Below are positions 1 through 12,257 of a DNA stretch of 64,000 bases, in pieces (within the stretch, counting starts at the first letter, position 1; every line of letters begins with the position of its first letter). A program made the translations under genes and the position numbers. Under the pieces are notes generated by a model. The model was not told the DNA's origin and searched no databases. It saw only the letters and a list, made by a program, of their open reading frames with translations. Origin of the DNA: Pinus tabuliformis (taxonomy: Eukaryota; Streptophyta; Pinopsida; Pinales; Pinaceae); assembly GCA_031772625.1 (NCBI GenBank), contig CM062805.1:510674102-510738101 (forward strand). Reading direction: 5' to 3'.

Positions 1-1307
1 CTAGATTTGTCGACCCCCATGCAAGATTCATCCCTTGTCAACCATTCTTCTATATATTCCTCAGGTCCTAGCCGTAATTCTTCCAACAACACAATTTCTT
101 CTATATGCACTTTTTTTCTTACAATTGAGTGATCGTTGGGATCACCATTGGGCCTCTCCCCTACTTGTACTTCCTTTAGATATGCTAGTGACTCAAAATA
201 TCTCTGAGTTCGGATCATTGGATTTGAATATTTAAATGGTTGTGATTATGGGTGTTTAAGCTTATGGTTTGGATTTATGAATGCTTCCTTGTCTTTAGAT
301 GGATATTGATTCTTGGGAGGGTTTGGTTACAAAAGTGGGAGATATATGTACATATGGCCATATTCATGACATCTTCTGCAATAAAAAGGTATGTGTTCAT
401 AGTCCAAGGGTTGCTTCAATATCTCATCCTTATAGTATATGTCAATGAAATATGGGAGGGTTAGTGATGTAGGAAATTGACCAAAAATCTAGCCATGGGA
501 AGTATATCGTCCCCTTCTAGTGACCTATGATGCTTTAACAAAATGGCCAGGTAAATTGCCAATTCCTTAAAAGGTTTCTTCCTCCCAAAATTCCTTTGGA
601 AGGTAAAAGAGTTGATCTAGATGGGAGTGGCTAAGAAGCCCTCCTTATTAGGATCAAACACTGAATCCAAAAATGAATATATAGGCCAAAAAATTCAACA
701 AATTAAGCATCATTTTCAAATATTCTTTTATGATGTTTCAGATTGGAAAAGATGACTATGAAAAATCTTTTGGTTCCTAGTTCTAGTTCTATTTAGCGTG
801 TTAACTTCCATTTGTTTTGGATCTAGGTGATGAGGGATCTTTCAATTGGCCAAACCCAAAAAAACATCTAATGAGATAATGATCTTGCATATATTAGATG
901 GATTCTACAATTCTTTGTTTCAACTTCAAATTTAGAGTTTGTGGTAGTTTTGGGCAAGCAGTGACCCAATCCATTGGATTAACATGTTGTTCTAGCTAAT
1001 GGCTTAATGGAGGAACTAGGGTGTTGCACATCATCCCCTATTCATGCACCTTGCTATTGTGAATTACATGCAATGGTGGGTTGATCCATTACATGTGCAT
1101 TCCCTAATGTCACATTCCAATAAGAGGGGGATGTCCCCCTCTCCATGCGTCATGTATGTAATTAGAGACCCCAATCAAAGAAGTTTGGAAACCCTATATT
1201 GTGGCATGATACCTCCTAAAGAATATTCAACGAATATCAAACATAATTAATCGTTGTATGGTAAAATAGATATTAGTTTATAGTTACTATTTATAATTTA
1301 TATATTT

Positions 1308-1488
1308 TCAGCTATTTGATTGTTCAGAACTAATTCCACAGTCACCATTTAAAATTATCGACGTTTCGAGTCTATAGCAAGACTCATCATCATGACAATA
1401 CCTGATAATGAGTCTTCCTATAGACTCGAAACATTGATAATTTTAAATGGCCATTGTGGAATTAGTTCCGAACACTCAAATCGTTGAA
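1308..1488. repeat. Palindromic element with two divergent hammerhead-like motifs (copy A)
   Basis: Two arms of about 85-90 bases form an imperfect inverted repeat. On the plus strand 1402-1432 reads CTGATAA, then a strong stem (TGAGTCT / AGACTC) and GAAAC. The minus strand of 1363-1396 reads GTC, ATGATGA, the same stem and CGAAAC. This is the order of a hammerhead ribozyme core (CUGAUGA, stem II, GAAA), and both cores are imperfect. The stem resembles those in the Penelope-like terminal sequences at 44040-44082 and 1882-1924. It could be a short palindromic derivative of a Penelope-like end. A MITE that resembles one by chance is the alternative. Confidence 0.6.
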
Positions 1489-1881
1489 TATTACCACCAA
1501 AAAAATCTCCAAACAATCAATTTATATATTTTTCACATCTTTATATCTAGAAATATTCTTATTTATAATTATATGTTTATTGTTAAATTTAATTTATGGT
1601 TACTAATATAAAACATCATTATTTAAATTTCCTTTGATATAATGTATATATTATGAATTTTTCCAAAAAAAATTTATTTATAATTTTATTAATAAAAACA
1701 AAATTACAATACACTCAATTACATTAAATTATTTATTATTTTATTATTTCTTTTACTATCTTTTACATTTTATTAGTTTTTAATTACTACTATTATTATT
1801 TTCTCTCTGAGCTATTTAATAACTTTTCAATTATTGAATTTAGGCTTCTGTGATCCATATCAAGTTTATTGAGAACATTTT

Positions 1882-1924
1882 GTCCTAACGATGAACCACA
1901 CTTGTTGGTTCGAAATGCGTTGAC
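1882..1924 (+). ncRNA. Hammerhead ribozyme relic of Penelope type (copy A)
   Basis: The 43-base block starts GTC and ends GAC (stem I). It holds a CTGATGA-like core, a stem-loop with complementary arms, then GAAA followed by a tiny stem III. It aligns base for base in layout with the hammerhead at 44040-44082 in the Penelope-like right arm, including the GCGTTGAC ending. The surrounding 1840-1985 also resembles the outer end of that arm. It is a decayed fossil and is not expected to be active. Confidence 0.5.
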
Positions 1925-2437
1925 AAATGAATTATGATGTGATTTTCGCCAAAAAATCTTCTCAATAAACTTTTCAATTTTCATCCCTTACTCAAAACAC
2001 CCTCTTCTCTTTGCAATATGTTCTAGTTGAAAAAGATTTTTTGATTTATATATATTTTTTAAATTAGTTAAAAATATTACATGACAAACATTAACCCACA
2101 TAAAAAGGATCAAAACATAACCATACAAATGACCAAACATAAAATTTCATACATGTAGTAACCATGGTGACTCCGCGTATACTATAATGCAACAAGCATA
2201 ATCAAAATGCAACAAGCACACTCATTTAATACTAATGGGCTTATGAAGGCTTTGGTATTTTGTTTGGATTCTAAATTTTATCCTTTTTCTAATTTAATAT
2301 ATTATTAGTGAAATAAGTGAACTTAAGTTTTGGATAAATTTATTTAGTGTTGGCAATAGTTATTTCAATCATGATTTAATTGAATTAAATAAATTTATGA
2401 GAAATACCAGAGGATTTCAATACAAAAATTTGGTGTT

Positions 2438-2645
2438 ATTGTATAGTTATCCATTCAAATGTAGATTTATATTAGGTTAATGTTATTAGTTTTTTTAAAT
2501 ACGAGTAAGAGTAGAAGATTTTTTATTAATATTTAAATTTTTTTATTGTATAGTTATCCATTCAAATTTTATATTAGGTTAATGTTATTAGTTTTTTTAA
2601 ATACGAGTAAGAGTAGAATATTTTTTATTATTTATTTGAAATATT
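2438..2645 (+). repeat. Two-unit tandem duplication, about 106 bp period
   Basis: The block starting ATTGTATAGTTATCC at 2438 repeats from 2544, with nearly identical units (TTAGGTTAATGTTATTAG and AAATACGAGTAAGAGTAGAA occur in both). The same pair lies in copy B near 20320-20505, so the duplication predates the large segmental duplication. Confidence 0.85.
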
Positions 2646-3129
2646 AGGAAAATTTATCATAATGCAGTTGTTAAATAAATAATGGGGACACTCATTATTG
2701 GATACTCTGCACTAATGCAGCTTGACTCATCATTAATGTAGGTTGACTCATCACTATTATTTAAGGAAAACGACACCACTTGTAATTAGCCATGTATTGA
2801 TTGAAAAAAAGCTAAAGTTACCTATGAACTAGTTAGTTACCAAATGAGTACTTTGATTACTCCCGAAGATATGGAGTATTCATATTTTTATACTAAACCC
2901 AACTTACATTATACAAACTTTGTTCTCCATCTTGACATCAAAAACTATGCGCCATACTTGATGTGAATTTTTAATAAACATAACATAAAACTAGATCAAA
3001 ATTTGTCCCCACCTAAGCATCCAGTAGTACAAGCCAAACTTTATGATGGAATATTACAAAACATAACATAAAGCTAACCATATCTATCATAAATAAATGC
3101 TATTTTGGATCACATGAAGAGGTGGGAGC

Positions 3130-4230
3130 AAGATCCGTGACACTCAATCTAGGAGGAGCTCAGAAAAGAGGTGTCTCTCAACATGAGCCAACCTTGAGTT
3201 GAGTTTGTCTATAGTGAATCTCTTCTTCTGCATCATCATCATCCTCTTTATGTTTCCAATAAGGAAAACATATTTTATCATTCTACATATGTGCCTTTCA
3301 AAACCAGACCCAACAGAGTCTTCATATGCTAATGAAGGGAAATACAGTTGAGATATTGTTTTTTGTGTCCCCTGGCATGTCTAAGGTCTGGAACTAAGGA
3401 GGAAGCATCATTCATGATCTTTGAATTAGAGAAAGACTATCTCTTTACTCCTGCCTGAGTTTCCAACTTCCTAGCTTCTCTCCTAGTCTCCGAAGGGATT
3501 GCATTGAGGTATGTAGTGGTCGAGACTTGAGCGAAGAGTTGATCCCTCCATTGACCTAATGGATTCCTGCCACCTCTAGCACTTCTGCACCGTATATGTT
3601 GTCTAGGAAGCAATAACAAACCAAATTAGATTTGGAATCCTTATGAGTATACCCCCGGGATTAGTTCTACACATTAAGTAACCAGTGTGTGAATGATCGA
3701 GAGAACAATTTGAGGCCAATGCCAACCTCCCTTGCCAATTTCAAAATCCACCAATCAGTTTGTCTCACTGCATCAAAAGTTCTTCACCACCTCCAATTGC
3801 CTAACATCCACTGTGAAGAGTTCTGCACTCACTGAATCTTGTTATGCTGTTGGATTCGCACCTCTCGCGCCACACCAAAGCTCAACAAACTAGAACCAAC
3901 TCCCTCCACCAAATTTCATTCTTGCCTCCAGAGAAACCCACCACCCCCCAGTTCTCCGACTCCAAATGAGAAACCCACCTCATAGAAAATGGACCAAGGG
4001 TGAAACTAGAGTGAAATAATTCCATACCATAGTCACCTAAGAGGCTTGTAGTAGGGAGGTGGACTCCTCTACCTCAAGGTTGCTCCAGTCCTCCACCTTC
4101 ACTATTGGAATGAAAATGAAAAACATTAATTGACTATTATTATTGCACTGAGAGGTGCATTCTACAGTCCAATATGATGTGTAAGGATGCTCGTCCTTCA
4201 TCAGAGTTGAAATTTTTCTCATGTAAGCCA
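3130..4230. other. Higher-complexity block with short unrecognised open stretches
   Basis: This part of the duplicated segment is less AT-rich than its surroundings and carries short open stretches on the minus strand (about 3147-3380 and 3437-3619) and exon-like sequence near 3700-3990. I do not recognise any of them. The stretch at 3147-3380 is not maintained in copy B, where one T is added in the matching run near 21123, so selection as a gene is unlikely. It could be decayed host exons or element-derived sequence. Confidence 0.3.
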
Positions 4231-5607
4231 AAATATAAATTTTAAAAAATCTAAAAAATAAATAAATGTTTTGTATAGTTATTTAATTTTTTATTGAAAT
4301 TCAACATATATGACACAATAACTATTAAACACATAAGATAGTTGTATAAATTTTTTTTTGAGGTGTGAAACTAATGCAAAAAAACTTCAATACAATTATA
4401 TTATGCGTTTAACATTTATTTTATCATAAATTTACCTTCAACAAAATTTGTTTACCACATTAAAATTTCAAAGTAAAATTTTAAACATCTTTACTCTTTA
4501 CTAAAGTCGATACCATTTCTTAAAATAAAGTAAAAAGGTTAACTCATCACAAAGAATAGAAAATCTTGCTCCAAAATATTTTAATATTTCTTTTAATTAA
4601 ATATTTGTTAAATCATGAATCTTTAAAAGGAAAACTATATCGTATGGATATATTAAAATATATAAAGACAAACATTTCTAGATCAAAATTGTAATATTTG
4701 AAAATTTTGATATCATGCCATGAAAAAATATCATTAAATATAATATTAATATTAATATTAATATTATAAATTTAATAACTTAGGATTAATACAATATTAA
4801 ATTCAATATAATATTAAATTGCCCCCTTCTTCATCACCAACTAATTACTAACAAACAATTACATATACATATAGAAATATAACACTACAATTGTAGCATT
4901 CACAAACATTATCATCCAAATCCAAACATATAAACACACAAATCATTCAAAACATCCAAACATATAAACACACAAATCAGTGAAAACATTAAAGCGCACA
5001 CGTACAAACCATTGAAGGCAAGCAACAATAACAAAATTAAAGAACAGAATGATATAGTCATGTCAAATAAAGAAAAGATAATGTAAATTTCCAAGTGTAA
5101 TGTATATCTCAAACATATACATAATAATGATAATCTAAAAATGTGTCATTGTTGGCTTGAATCCATCTAACTTTGCATTAATCATTGGCCCAACTGCAAA
5201 CTTTTTCTCAAATTTTACTCCAAAAAGAAGATTTGCACCTCTAAAGATTTGATCCCTCTTGACACATAATAGATACGGAGTGAAATAAATCTAAGATAAT
5301 TTAATACAAAAAAAATTAAAAGATAGTAAGCTTGTTCCGAAACTGCCCTACCATCTTGTACACACCTCATCCTTGTGCTGATTTAGCTGTACCCAATTAA
5401 TCCTTTTCTATTATAAGTTGAAATGACAACAGCTAAAAAAAAATGAAATTTTAAAGTTTGTATAAAATATAAATAAAATTTCCACAAAACATAAAACCGT
5501 AATAAAATTATATCGATCGAAATGCACATGAAATGTGAAATTCCGGCCGTCTCTTTGCGCATTGAGACTATGCGAGAAGATCGAGGAATCCAACTCTAAC
5601 TCAATGT
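4231..5607. other. AT-rich spacer
   Basis: Low-complexity AT-rich sequence with short ATTAAT runs (4739-4770) and a small direct repeat of AACATATAAACACACAAATCA near 4920-4980. No gene or known element was recognised. The matching stretch in copy B is 22100-23500. Confidence 0.6.
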
Positions 5608-5931
5608 TTAATACAATATTATGTACGCATGCAGCGACTTATCTATCAAATGCCATATAAATTTATTGAGCTGGTCCGATACTTTCGTGAGATCGGAAGT
5701 GGTTTTCACATCAAGTACTCCACTGTCCTTCCCTTCAATAACTCGTATTCTATGCTTAATTTGCTCAATGAGAGCAAATATTTGTGGATGCCACATACTC
5801 AGATGCCCTTCTCGCACTGTTGTTGAAAGGGAACCCAGGCTAGTGGTTAGTTGGATAGCTCGATCCGTAACTAAGACGCTGAAGCTCAATATGTAAAGTA
5901 GCGAGCCTCTTAGATTTTCCACCTGAAAATT
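5608..5931 (-). pseudogene. Exon-like unrecognised coding fragment
   Basis: Minus-strand open stretch of about 105 codons ending in a stop near 5608. It is preceded by TTTTCAG at its 5' side (about 5925-5931), which looks like a splice acceptor reading into the codons VENLRGSLLYILSF. The peptide is mixed and non-repetitive (TTVREGHLSMWHPQIFALIE), more like a real exon than chance. I cannot assign a family. In copy B (23501-23830) the frame is disrupted by a local 40-base duplication and other changes, so at least that copy is dead. No upstream exons were recognised. Confidence 0.35.
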
Positions 5932-5935
5932 TATA

Positions 5936-6100
5936 TTCCTTGACTCGTATAAAGTAATGCATGACAGAAAATTCCTTGTAGTATGATTAAGGTTGCAAAT
6001 GACATGACGGATGAAAAATCCTTCTTTGACTCATATAAAGTTGAGCATGGCAAATGATTCCCCGTACAATGGCTGAGGCTGCAAATGACATCAGGCATAA
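5936..6100 (+). repeat. Imperfect two-unit tandem repeat, about 70 bp
   Basis: TTGACTCGTATAAAGT...GGTTGCAAATGACATGACG (5938-6010) is followed by TTGACTCATATAAAGT...GGCTGCAAATGACATCAGG. The repeat is shared with copy B near 23876-24035. Confidence 0.75.
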
Positions 6101-7792
6101 GAAAGCCACTTTTTCCATCTTTTGGATATCTGTTTTAAGGATCGATTAATCCATAAGCTATATTCGGATCTATTAGCATACCTGATTGTACGTTGATATG
6201 TCTATTTTCTCTTTGTTGGTGGATATTTTATTGCCTGCTTGGTCACTAAGCTTTTTTTTATATATCTATCATTTCACTACTGAATTTTTAATTATATACA
6301 AAAACCAACGTTTTTTTCTCCTGACAAAAAGAAAGTCAGTTTCGTTATTTTAATTTATTATGAATAGACACCGATAGTAATGCTATAAACAAATTTGCTT
6401 CTGAGTGGACGAGAAACAATGTCAACTGAAAGCTGTGCTTCACTGAAACATCTTTGTTGTTTCTGTTGTTCACCTCAGATCGAAAAGTCCAATACAATGA
6501 TGATAGCATATTGGAAAAATTAAAAACACTTCCGAGTAGTGTCTTCATATTTGAAGACTTGTTAGAGCAAAATGCACTTTGGAAAAGACAATAGACCGGC
6601 GTGAAAAAATTAAGTGGGTCTGTTTACCCACATGAAAAAAGAAAAAGTTATAAGCTATATGTATATATATATAGATTCTCTGAATATGGTCAAAACAATT
6701 TCGACCGTTAGAGAAAATATTTTATGCTCGATGTATGGAGGCCATGAATATAGAAAAGGAACAAGATAGGTCTACATCCCATGTACCCACGTGTATCTGC
6801 TTACAGAGAAAGATAAAATACTTTAAACTCCTTTGGTCAATCAGAACCCACTTCAATCTGTAGCCCATGGAGATAAAATACTTGATTCCTTAAATGGCTC
6901 ACATTCCCCACTTTTGATGCAACCTAGAAAAAAGAAAACGAAGTGCGCTCCTTTACCCACATGAGAGAAAGAAAAAGTTATTAGCTAAATGTATGTGGAT
7001 GCCATGAATATCGTCAAACCACTTCTCCCTTTACAGAAAATAACTTAAATAACTTATGATCGATTTATGAAGGCTATCAATATTGAAAAAATGGAATAAG
7101 AAACAATACGGTAACTGTTTGAATCCCATGTACCGACTTCTGCCTTCTGCCTGCCAAACGAGAAAGATGATATAATTTAAACTCGGGTCACCCTGAACCT
7201 GCTTCTCCGCCAATACATTGTACTTACTTGTTAGAATTAATGGAGAATAGGCTCTTATTGCTATGTAGTTGTGATTTTCTTTTTCATAGTTATTCAGTGT
7301 TTATTTTTGTGGGATTTGATTTGCTGTCTCTAATAAATTGTATCTATTTAATATTGGAGATTAATGTGAAGCTTGTGCGGTATTTTGCTTGAGGTAGCTC
7401 CTGGTGATCTGCACCTGTGAGCTCCTCTTGTGTTCGTTTGTCATTTGATGTCCTCCTTGTGCTACTCTTAAGAGTACACATGACACATATTTCCCACTTT
7501 TGAAAACTGAAGTAAAATACTTTTGAATATTTCAGGAATAGACTCAACATATGTAAAATACACCTGAATATATCAAGAATAAACTCCGCAAGAATCTATA
7601 GTTATCAAATTTGAATTTGATTTGATTTTATATGGAAAAAAATGGCATGTGTAAAATTTAATATGGAAAAAATTTGGAAATATACATTTTAAAATGATTA
7701 GTATATTATTTATTTTTTTCTTTTCAAATGTTTTAAAAATTGAAATTAATGATGATTATATTAAAAATTTAGAAGAAAATTTATTAAATATT

Positions 7793-7965
7793 TCCTCGTA
7801 AGGATACTTTTGTTTACTTATCTCCAACATTCACCCTGCATATTGGTATAAGATGATCCAAAAAAAAATTCATTAAATCTTAAATTTATGAAATCTTCTC
7901 TCATAAGGAGGCTTTTGCTTACTTATCTCCAATATTCATCTTGCATGTCTATATAAGATAATTCA
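7793..7965 (+). repeat. Imperfect two-unit tandem repeat, about 115 bp
   Basis: CGTAAGGATACTTTTGTTTAC...CATATTGGTATAAGATGATCC is repeated as CATAAGGAGGCTTTTGCTTAC...TGTCTATATAAGATAATTC. It is also present in copy B near 25706-25870. Confidence 0.7.
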
Positions 7966-8164
7966 AAAATAAAGATAATTCAAAAATAATGAAAGACAAA
8001 ATTCATCAAATTTATTAGTATTGCAAAGTGAAAAAAACTTGTAAGTAAAATCTAATAACATAAATAACGAAATCTCAAATCTAAAGTTCAACACACAAAA
8101 TGAGACATTGGATATTAAAAGTAAGTTTAAAGTGATCTGTCCATCTCAATCATGATTCTTAATG

Positions 8165-9500
8165 GATCCAAATTTATTTAACAAAAATATGTGTTATTTT
8201 CTTTATAATTCCTCTAATTAAATTCCATAACGTCTCCTATTTTAAATTAGACACAATAATTATGATAATTGTTCTCATCCAACACAAAATAAAATAATGA
8301 AAAAATAAGTTTTAAATTTTTTATAAAAAACTTATATATTTTTAATATAAATTTATTATTATTTAACTCTAAATTTTTAATATAAAATTTATATAATTTT
8401 TTAATATAAAAATTATTATATTCAACCTATTGTTTTTTTTATATAAAAACTATTTGTTTTTCATTATAAAAGCTTACCATTATTCCACCCCTATTTTTCT
8501 AATATAAAATTTCAAAAAACATAAATTCATTTTAATATAAAACTATGATTCACCGTATCGTATCAGCATAAACGTATTGTCCCACGAATCAATAAAATTT
8601 CGAAAAACATAAATTCTTTTTAATATAAAACTACGATTCACCAAACAGATCGTATCGTATCAACAGACATGTATTGTCCCACGAATCGGATCGTACCGGC
8701 GAATTTTCGTTTTTTTTCCCAATACAAGCGAACTTGGTAACTATGTAAGAATCTATTCCTTAGTGAAAACCCAAATGGAATAAATTTTTCGACCATTTAT
8801 TCTCTTATTCTCATCCCAACAAACTTAGCAGGTCATCTCTGGGTAAAAACATAATTGAAATTCTATCTTAACCACACTTCACGATTGCAATAGAATTAAC
8901 ATGTCATTTCTACGTTTTCAATAAACTTAACATGTTTTTTTGCACGTGGAAAAAGAGTTAAAGTTTTATGCGTAGTTTAACGAGCTGGAGGAGTTTTTGG
9001 AAAATTATGGAAATTTCAATCATATTTAGAGAAAATTTGATAAGGATTTTTGTAAATCTAAATTATAGTTGTTAAACTTCAAACTTTTAGGTGTTTTAGA
9101 AGTTTTTGATGATGGTAAATCCATTTCCACCATCAAAAGCACAATTCAAGCACTACCTCTACAAAAAATTTTGTAATTTTTTTGCCCAAATTCCAACCAT
9201 TTTTAACCCTCCAGGCAATTCCTCTACCTCGATAGACAACTCCAAAATTTTATCTCAACCATTCGACCTATACATCAGGTTTTCACTAATTCTTAGCAAG
9301 CACCTGGTTTCCCCTGAGCTACATAAAGCATTAACATGTGCATGACGAGTGCTAATTCGTAATGGTCTACACTAAACTTGTTAAAGCTTAGTGTTAGATA
9401 ATCAATATATAATTATATTTCATTATAAATATGATATTTTTAATTTTATTATAGTTTTGTTGTTATTGATATAATTTAGAGGAAGAATCAGATTTATGAA
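8165..9500. other. Segment present in copy A only
   Basis: Copy B jumps from the equivalent of about 8163 to about 9500 (junction near 26052). The stretch is AT-rich and contains an internal direct repeat (8520-8590 and 8607-8690, both with ATTGTCCCACGAATC). No target-site duplication or terminal repeat was found, so a deletion from copy B is as likely as an insertion into copy A. No gene was recognised. Confidence 0.7.
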
Positions 9501-10743
9501 AATTGAATTTTATTTTATATTTGAAAGAAATTTAATTTAAAGTTTAATATATTTAGAATTAAGATAAATGAATAGTTATTTTTAATAATATCGTTAAATT
9601 GATTTTCGACGGAATAAGGAACACATATCAGGAGAAATTGTAACCATAGAATACGACCCTAATGGAAGTGCATACATTTGCAAGGTGCATTACAAGAATG
9701 GCTATAAGATGTATATTCTGCATATAAATTTTATATTTTTATATAAAAATGTTTTTCATTTTAATTTTATGAAAATCATATATATAATTTTTTTTGGTAT
9801 ATTTTATAATTATTTTAGTTTTTTTTTAATATATATTTTTTGTGTAGGACTATATTTTCATCATGTCCAATATATCATCTTGATCTGGTGGGGAATTGAA
9901 TAGTTGACTTTACATAAAATAGTGCCATAATAGAGCACCAGATCACTGTCTATCCAAGTCCCAGTGGACTACTTTTAAAAAAAATATGAAATGCATATCA
10001 TTAATTATATGTTTATAGATATTTCATTGTAAATATTAATTTTCTGTATACTTATTGATTAAATTTAAATATGAAATTCTCAATATAAATTCTTATTTTA
10101 ATTTGCACATTTCGATCTTATCGTTTATATTTTATATATATTTCACATTTGTACATATACAATTTTCTTTATTTGAAATTATATGTTTCCTAACAAAATT
10201 TATTAAATTGTATTTTTTAATTATATGTTCTAAAATTCATTAAGTTGTAGCTTAGTTTTGGGATCATGGTGATATGAATGTGATGTGTTGTAGCAGCAAC
10301 AACCACCCTCCAAAATTTTGGCTCACATGCAAATTCTGGAGCCTACCTTGGATCCTACGATTGACTGTCCTTAGTCACTTGTTTCTAAGATGATGATCTT
10401 AAGAGTTGTTCATGTTCTCAGCTTTATGCAGCATGTGTCATCTTTGGGCATTAGGATTGTTGTTTGTCATGCAAAGGGGATGTTGTTTTGCTTCAAGGAA
10501 AAGCATGCGTGCATGAGTTGTTATCATCACATAGACATGTTTCACACTCACTTCATGCACTCTTGTCACGAAGGTTGTTGCATCAAGAAGAGTATGTTTT
10601 ATACATTCTGGATGGTCTACATTGTATCACTAAGTGTTTGTGTGTGATCATAGTCGAGTCCTATCACTATTTACATATGTTTCACTGATCACACACTTAG
10701 CTCATGTCCCGAGCAACCTAGCCTCATCCAGCTTCCAGGAAAC

Positions 10744-11949
10744 TGTTGAAAAGTGTGCAACAAGAAATGCTTGTTGAGAGTGCAACAAGATGATGGAGCT
10801 TAGTGAAAAGAGTCGCCTTCACTAAGTGGGCCCGCAGGCTATTTTTGGCGCAAGTCTATTTTTAGACTATGTCTATTTTTAGACATATGGATCATGTCTA
10901 TGGATTGCAGGTTGTTGTTTATGGATGATTGATCAAGTTGGGAAAAAAATAGATGGACTTCTATTTTTGATGAAAGTGTGAGTGATCACAGTGTGAGTGA
11001 TCAAAGTCAAAAATAGAAAAGTCAAATATTATTATCTCACAATAATATTTGGACTATAAACTTAATCTTATTCTCTTGGAGCACTTCAGGATGAGCTACG
11101 GATGTGGTACATGCAGATCCCAGAGGGAAATACGTGGTTACCTATGGGATGACTAATATTTGCATGCAGGACTTCAGTTAGAACTCAAGTGAGTTGAGTT
11201 TAGTGGACTGGAGGTGCAGTTGATGGAGTTGTGTTCAGTTTAACTTTGTTAAACTGGTTGTATTTAGTCTAACTGATCAATAGACTAGAGATGAGTTGGG
11301 TGAATTAGTTATTAATTAATTCACAAGTTATTAACTCATAATACAACTAATGAATACATCAGTTTACTCAGTTGCATGTCAGTGCATGTTCAGTTCAACA
11401 GGGACAAGTGGTAGAGAATCATATTGCTATCAGTTGTGACTATAGTTGTGCATCAGATCTTGCACAATCAAATGATTGAGTATGCCAATGAGTTTGCTCA
11501 CGTATTTGGCCCACATTTTAGCCTTTGCTCACGTCCACAGAGAGTGAGTGACTATTTTGCAGGTGAAAATCGAGTTTGGGAAGCTATTCTCATCAGTTCT
11601 TGAGCAGTGGAGGCAGGCAAGCAGTGGAAGAGATTTGGAGATCAGATCTGAGCTGTATTGTGTGTAACAGAGGTGGAGATACTTGTGAGAAGTATTATGC
11701 TGTGTAATGTTACATGATTCAATCAATATAATATACAGATAGTGTGGGGTTTTTAGCGAGATGCTTTCCCCGGGATACATACTGTGTTTATGAGTTTGAT
11801 TGATGCTTCTATGTGCGCCTGTGAATGTTTCTGCTTCTGAAAATTGATGATCAACGTAGAGGAGATTATGTATTATACATGTTCCGCTTATAATTGTATG
11901 ATCAGGATAATCTCTGTGAATATGTGTTAAATTATTCAAAATTTCTACA
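10744..11949 (+). repeat. 5' LTR of the gag-only element
   Basis: 1206 bp, TG...CA ends, immediately followed by the primer-binding site. It matches 13594-14780 at about 99%. Confidence 0.9.
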
Positions 11950-12257
11950 TGGTATCGGAGCTGCTTGATTTGTAGAAGAGATTTTTACAGGATATCAAGC
12001 GAGGATTGATCATCAGATCTATTATTTAGAAAGTGTTTACATTTTATTTCTTCAGGCAGAGTCTGTAATCGGGCCAGGTAGCCTCTGGATTCATCCTTGC
12101 TTTGGAAGGTGAGATATCCGGTGAATGCCCATACAGTCGATCTCTGTACAAGAAATAATTTGTTCTCACGAATTCTAGATCGGAAGCGCATGAGTTTTGA
12201 GCTGGTGGAATTCGGATTTAATTCCAAAGCAAGAGATAAAACTCAGAAACATTCAGT

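Larger units (their letters stand above)
1..10743 (+). repeat. Segmental duplication, copy A
   Basis: This segment aligns almost throughout with 17788-27178 in the same orientation (offset 17787 at the left end). In sampled stretches the difference is about 3%, with scattered indels. The left end lies outside the window. The match stops at 10743, exactly where an LTR element begins. Copy A holds about 1.3 kb (roughly 8165-9500) and a further 0.1 kb near 9580-9710 that copy B lacks. The first 120 bases are the tail of the dispersed repeat seen whole at 15195-17905. The content is AT-rich with tandem duplications, two Penelope/hammerhead relics and a few exon-like open stretches. No complete gene is seen. 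Confidence 0.93.

Noticed and set aside
9106-10243. Plus-strand short frames rich in Phe, Ile and Tyr
   Set aside because: Typical of AT-rich non-coding sequence and not preserved in copy B.
10390-10688. Overlapping Cys/His-rich frames (HTHFMHSCHEGCC-like)
   Set aside because: Preserved between the duplication copies no better than flanking sequence, two frames are open at once, and no zinc-finger spacing is convincing.
11529-12227. Minus-strand open frames in and just after the 5' LTR
   Set aside because: They lie antisense in LTR and leader sequence, and the first is duplicated in the 3' LTR (14402-14641). No domain is seen.
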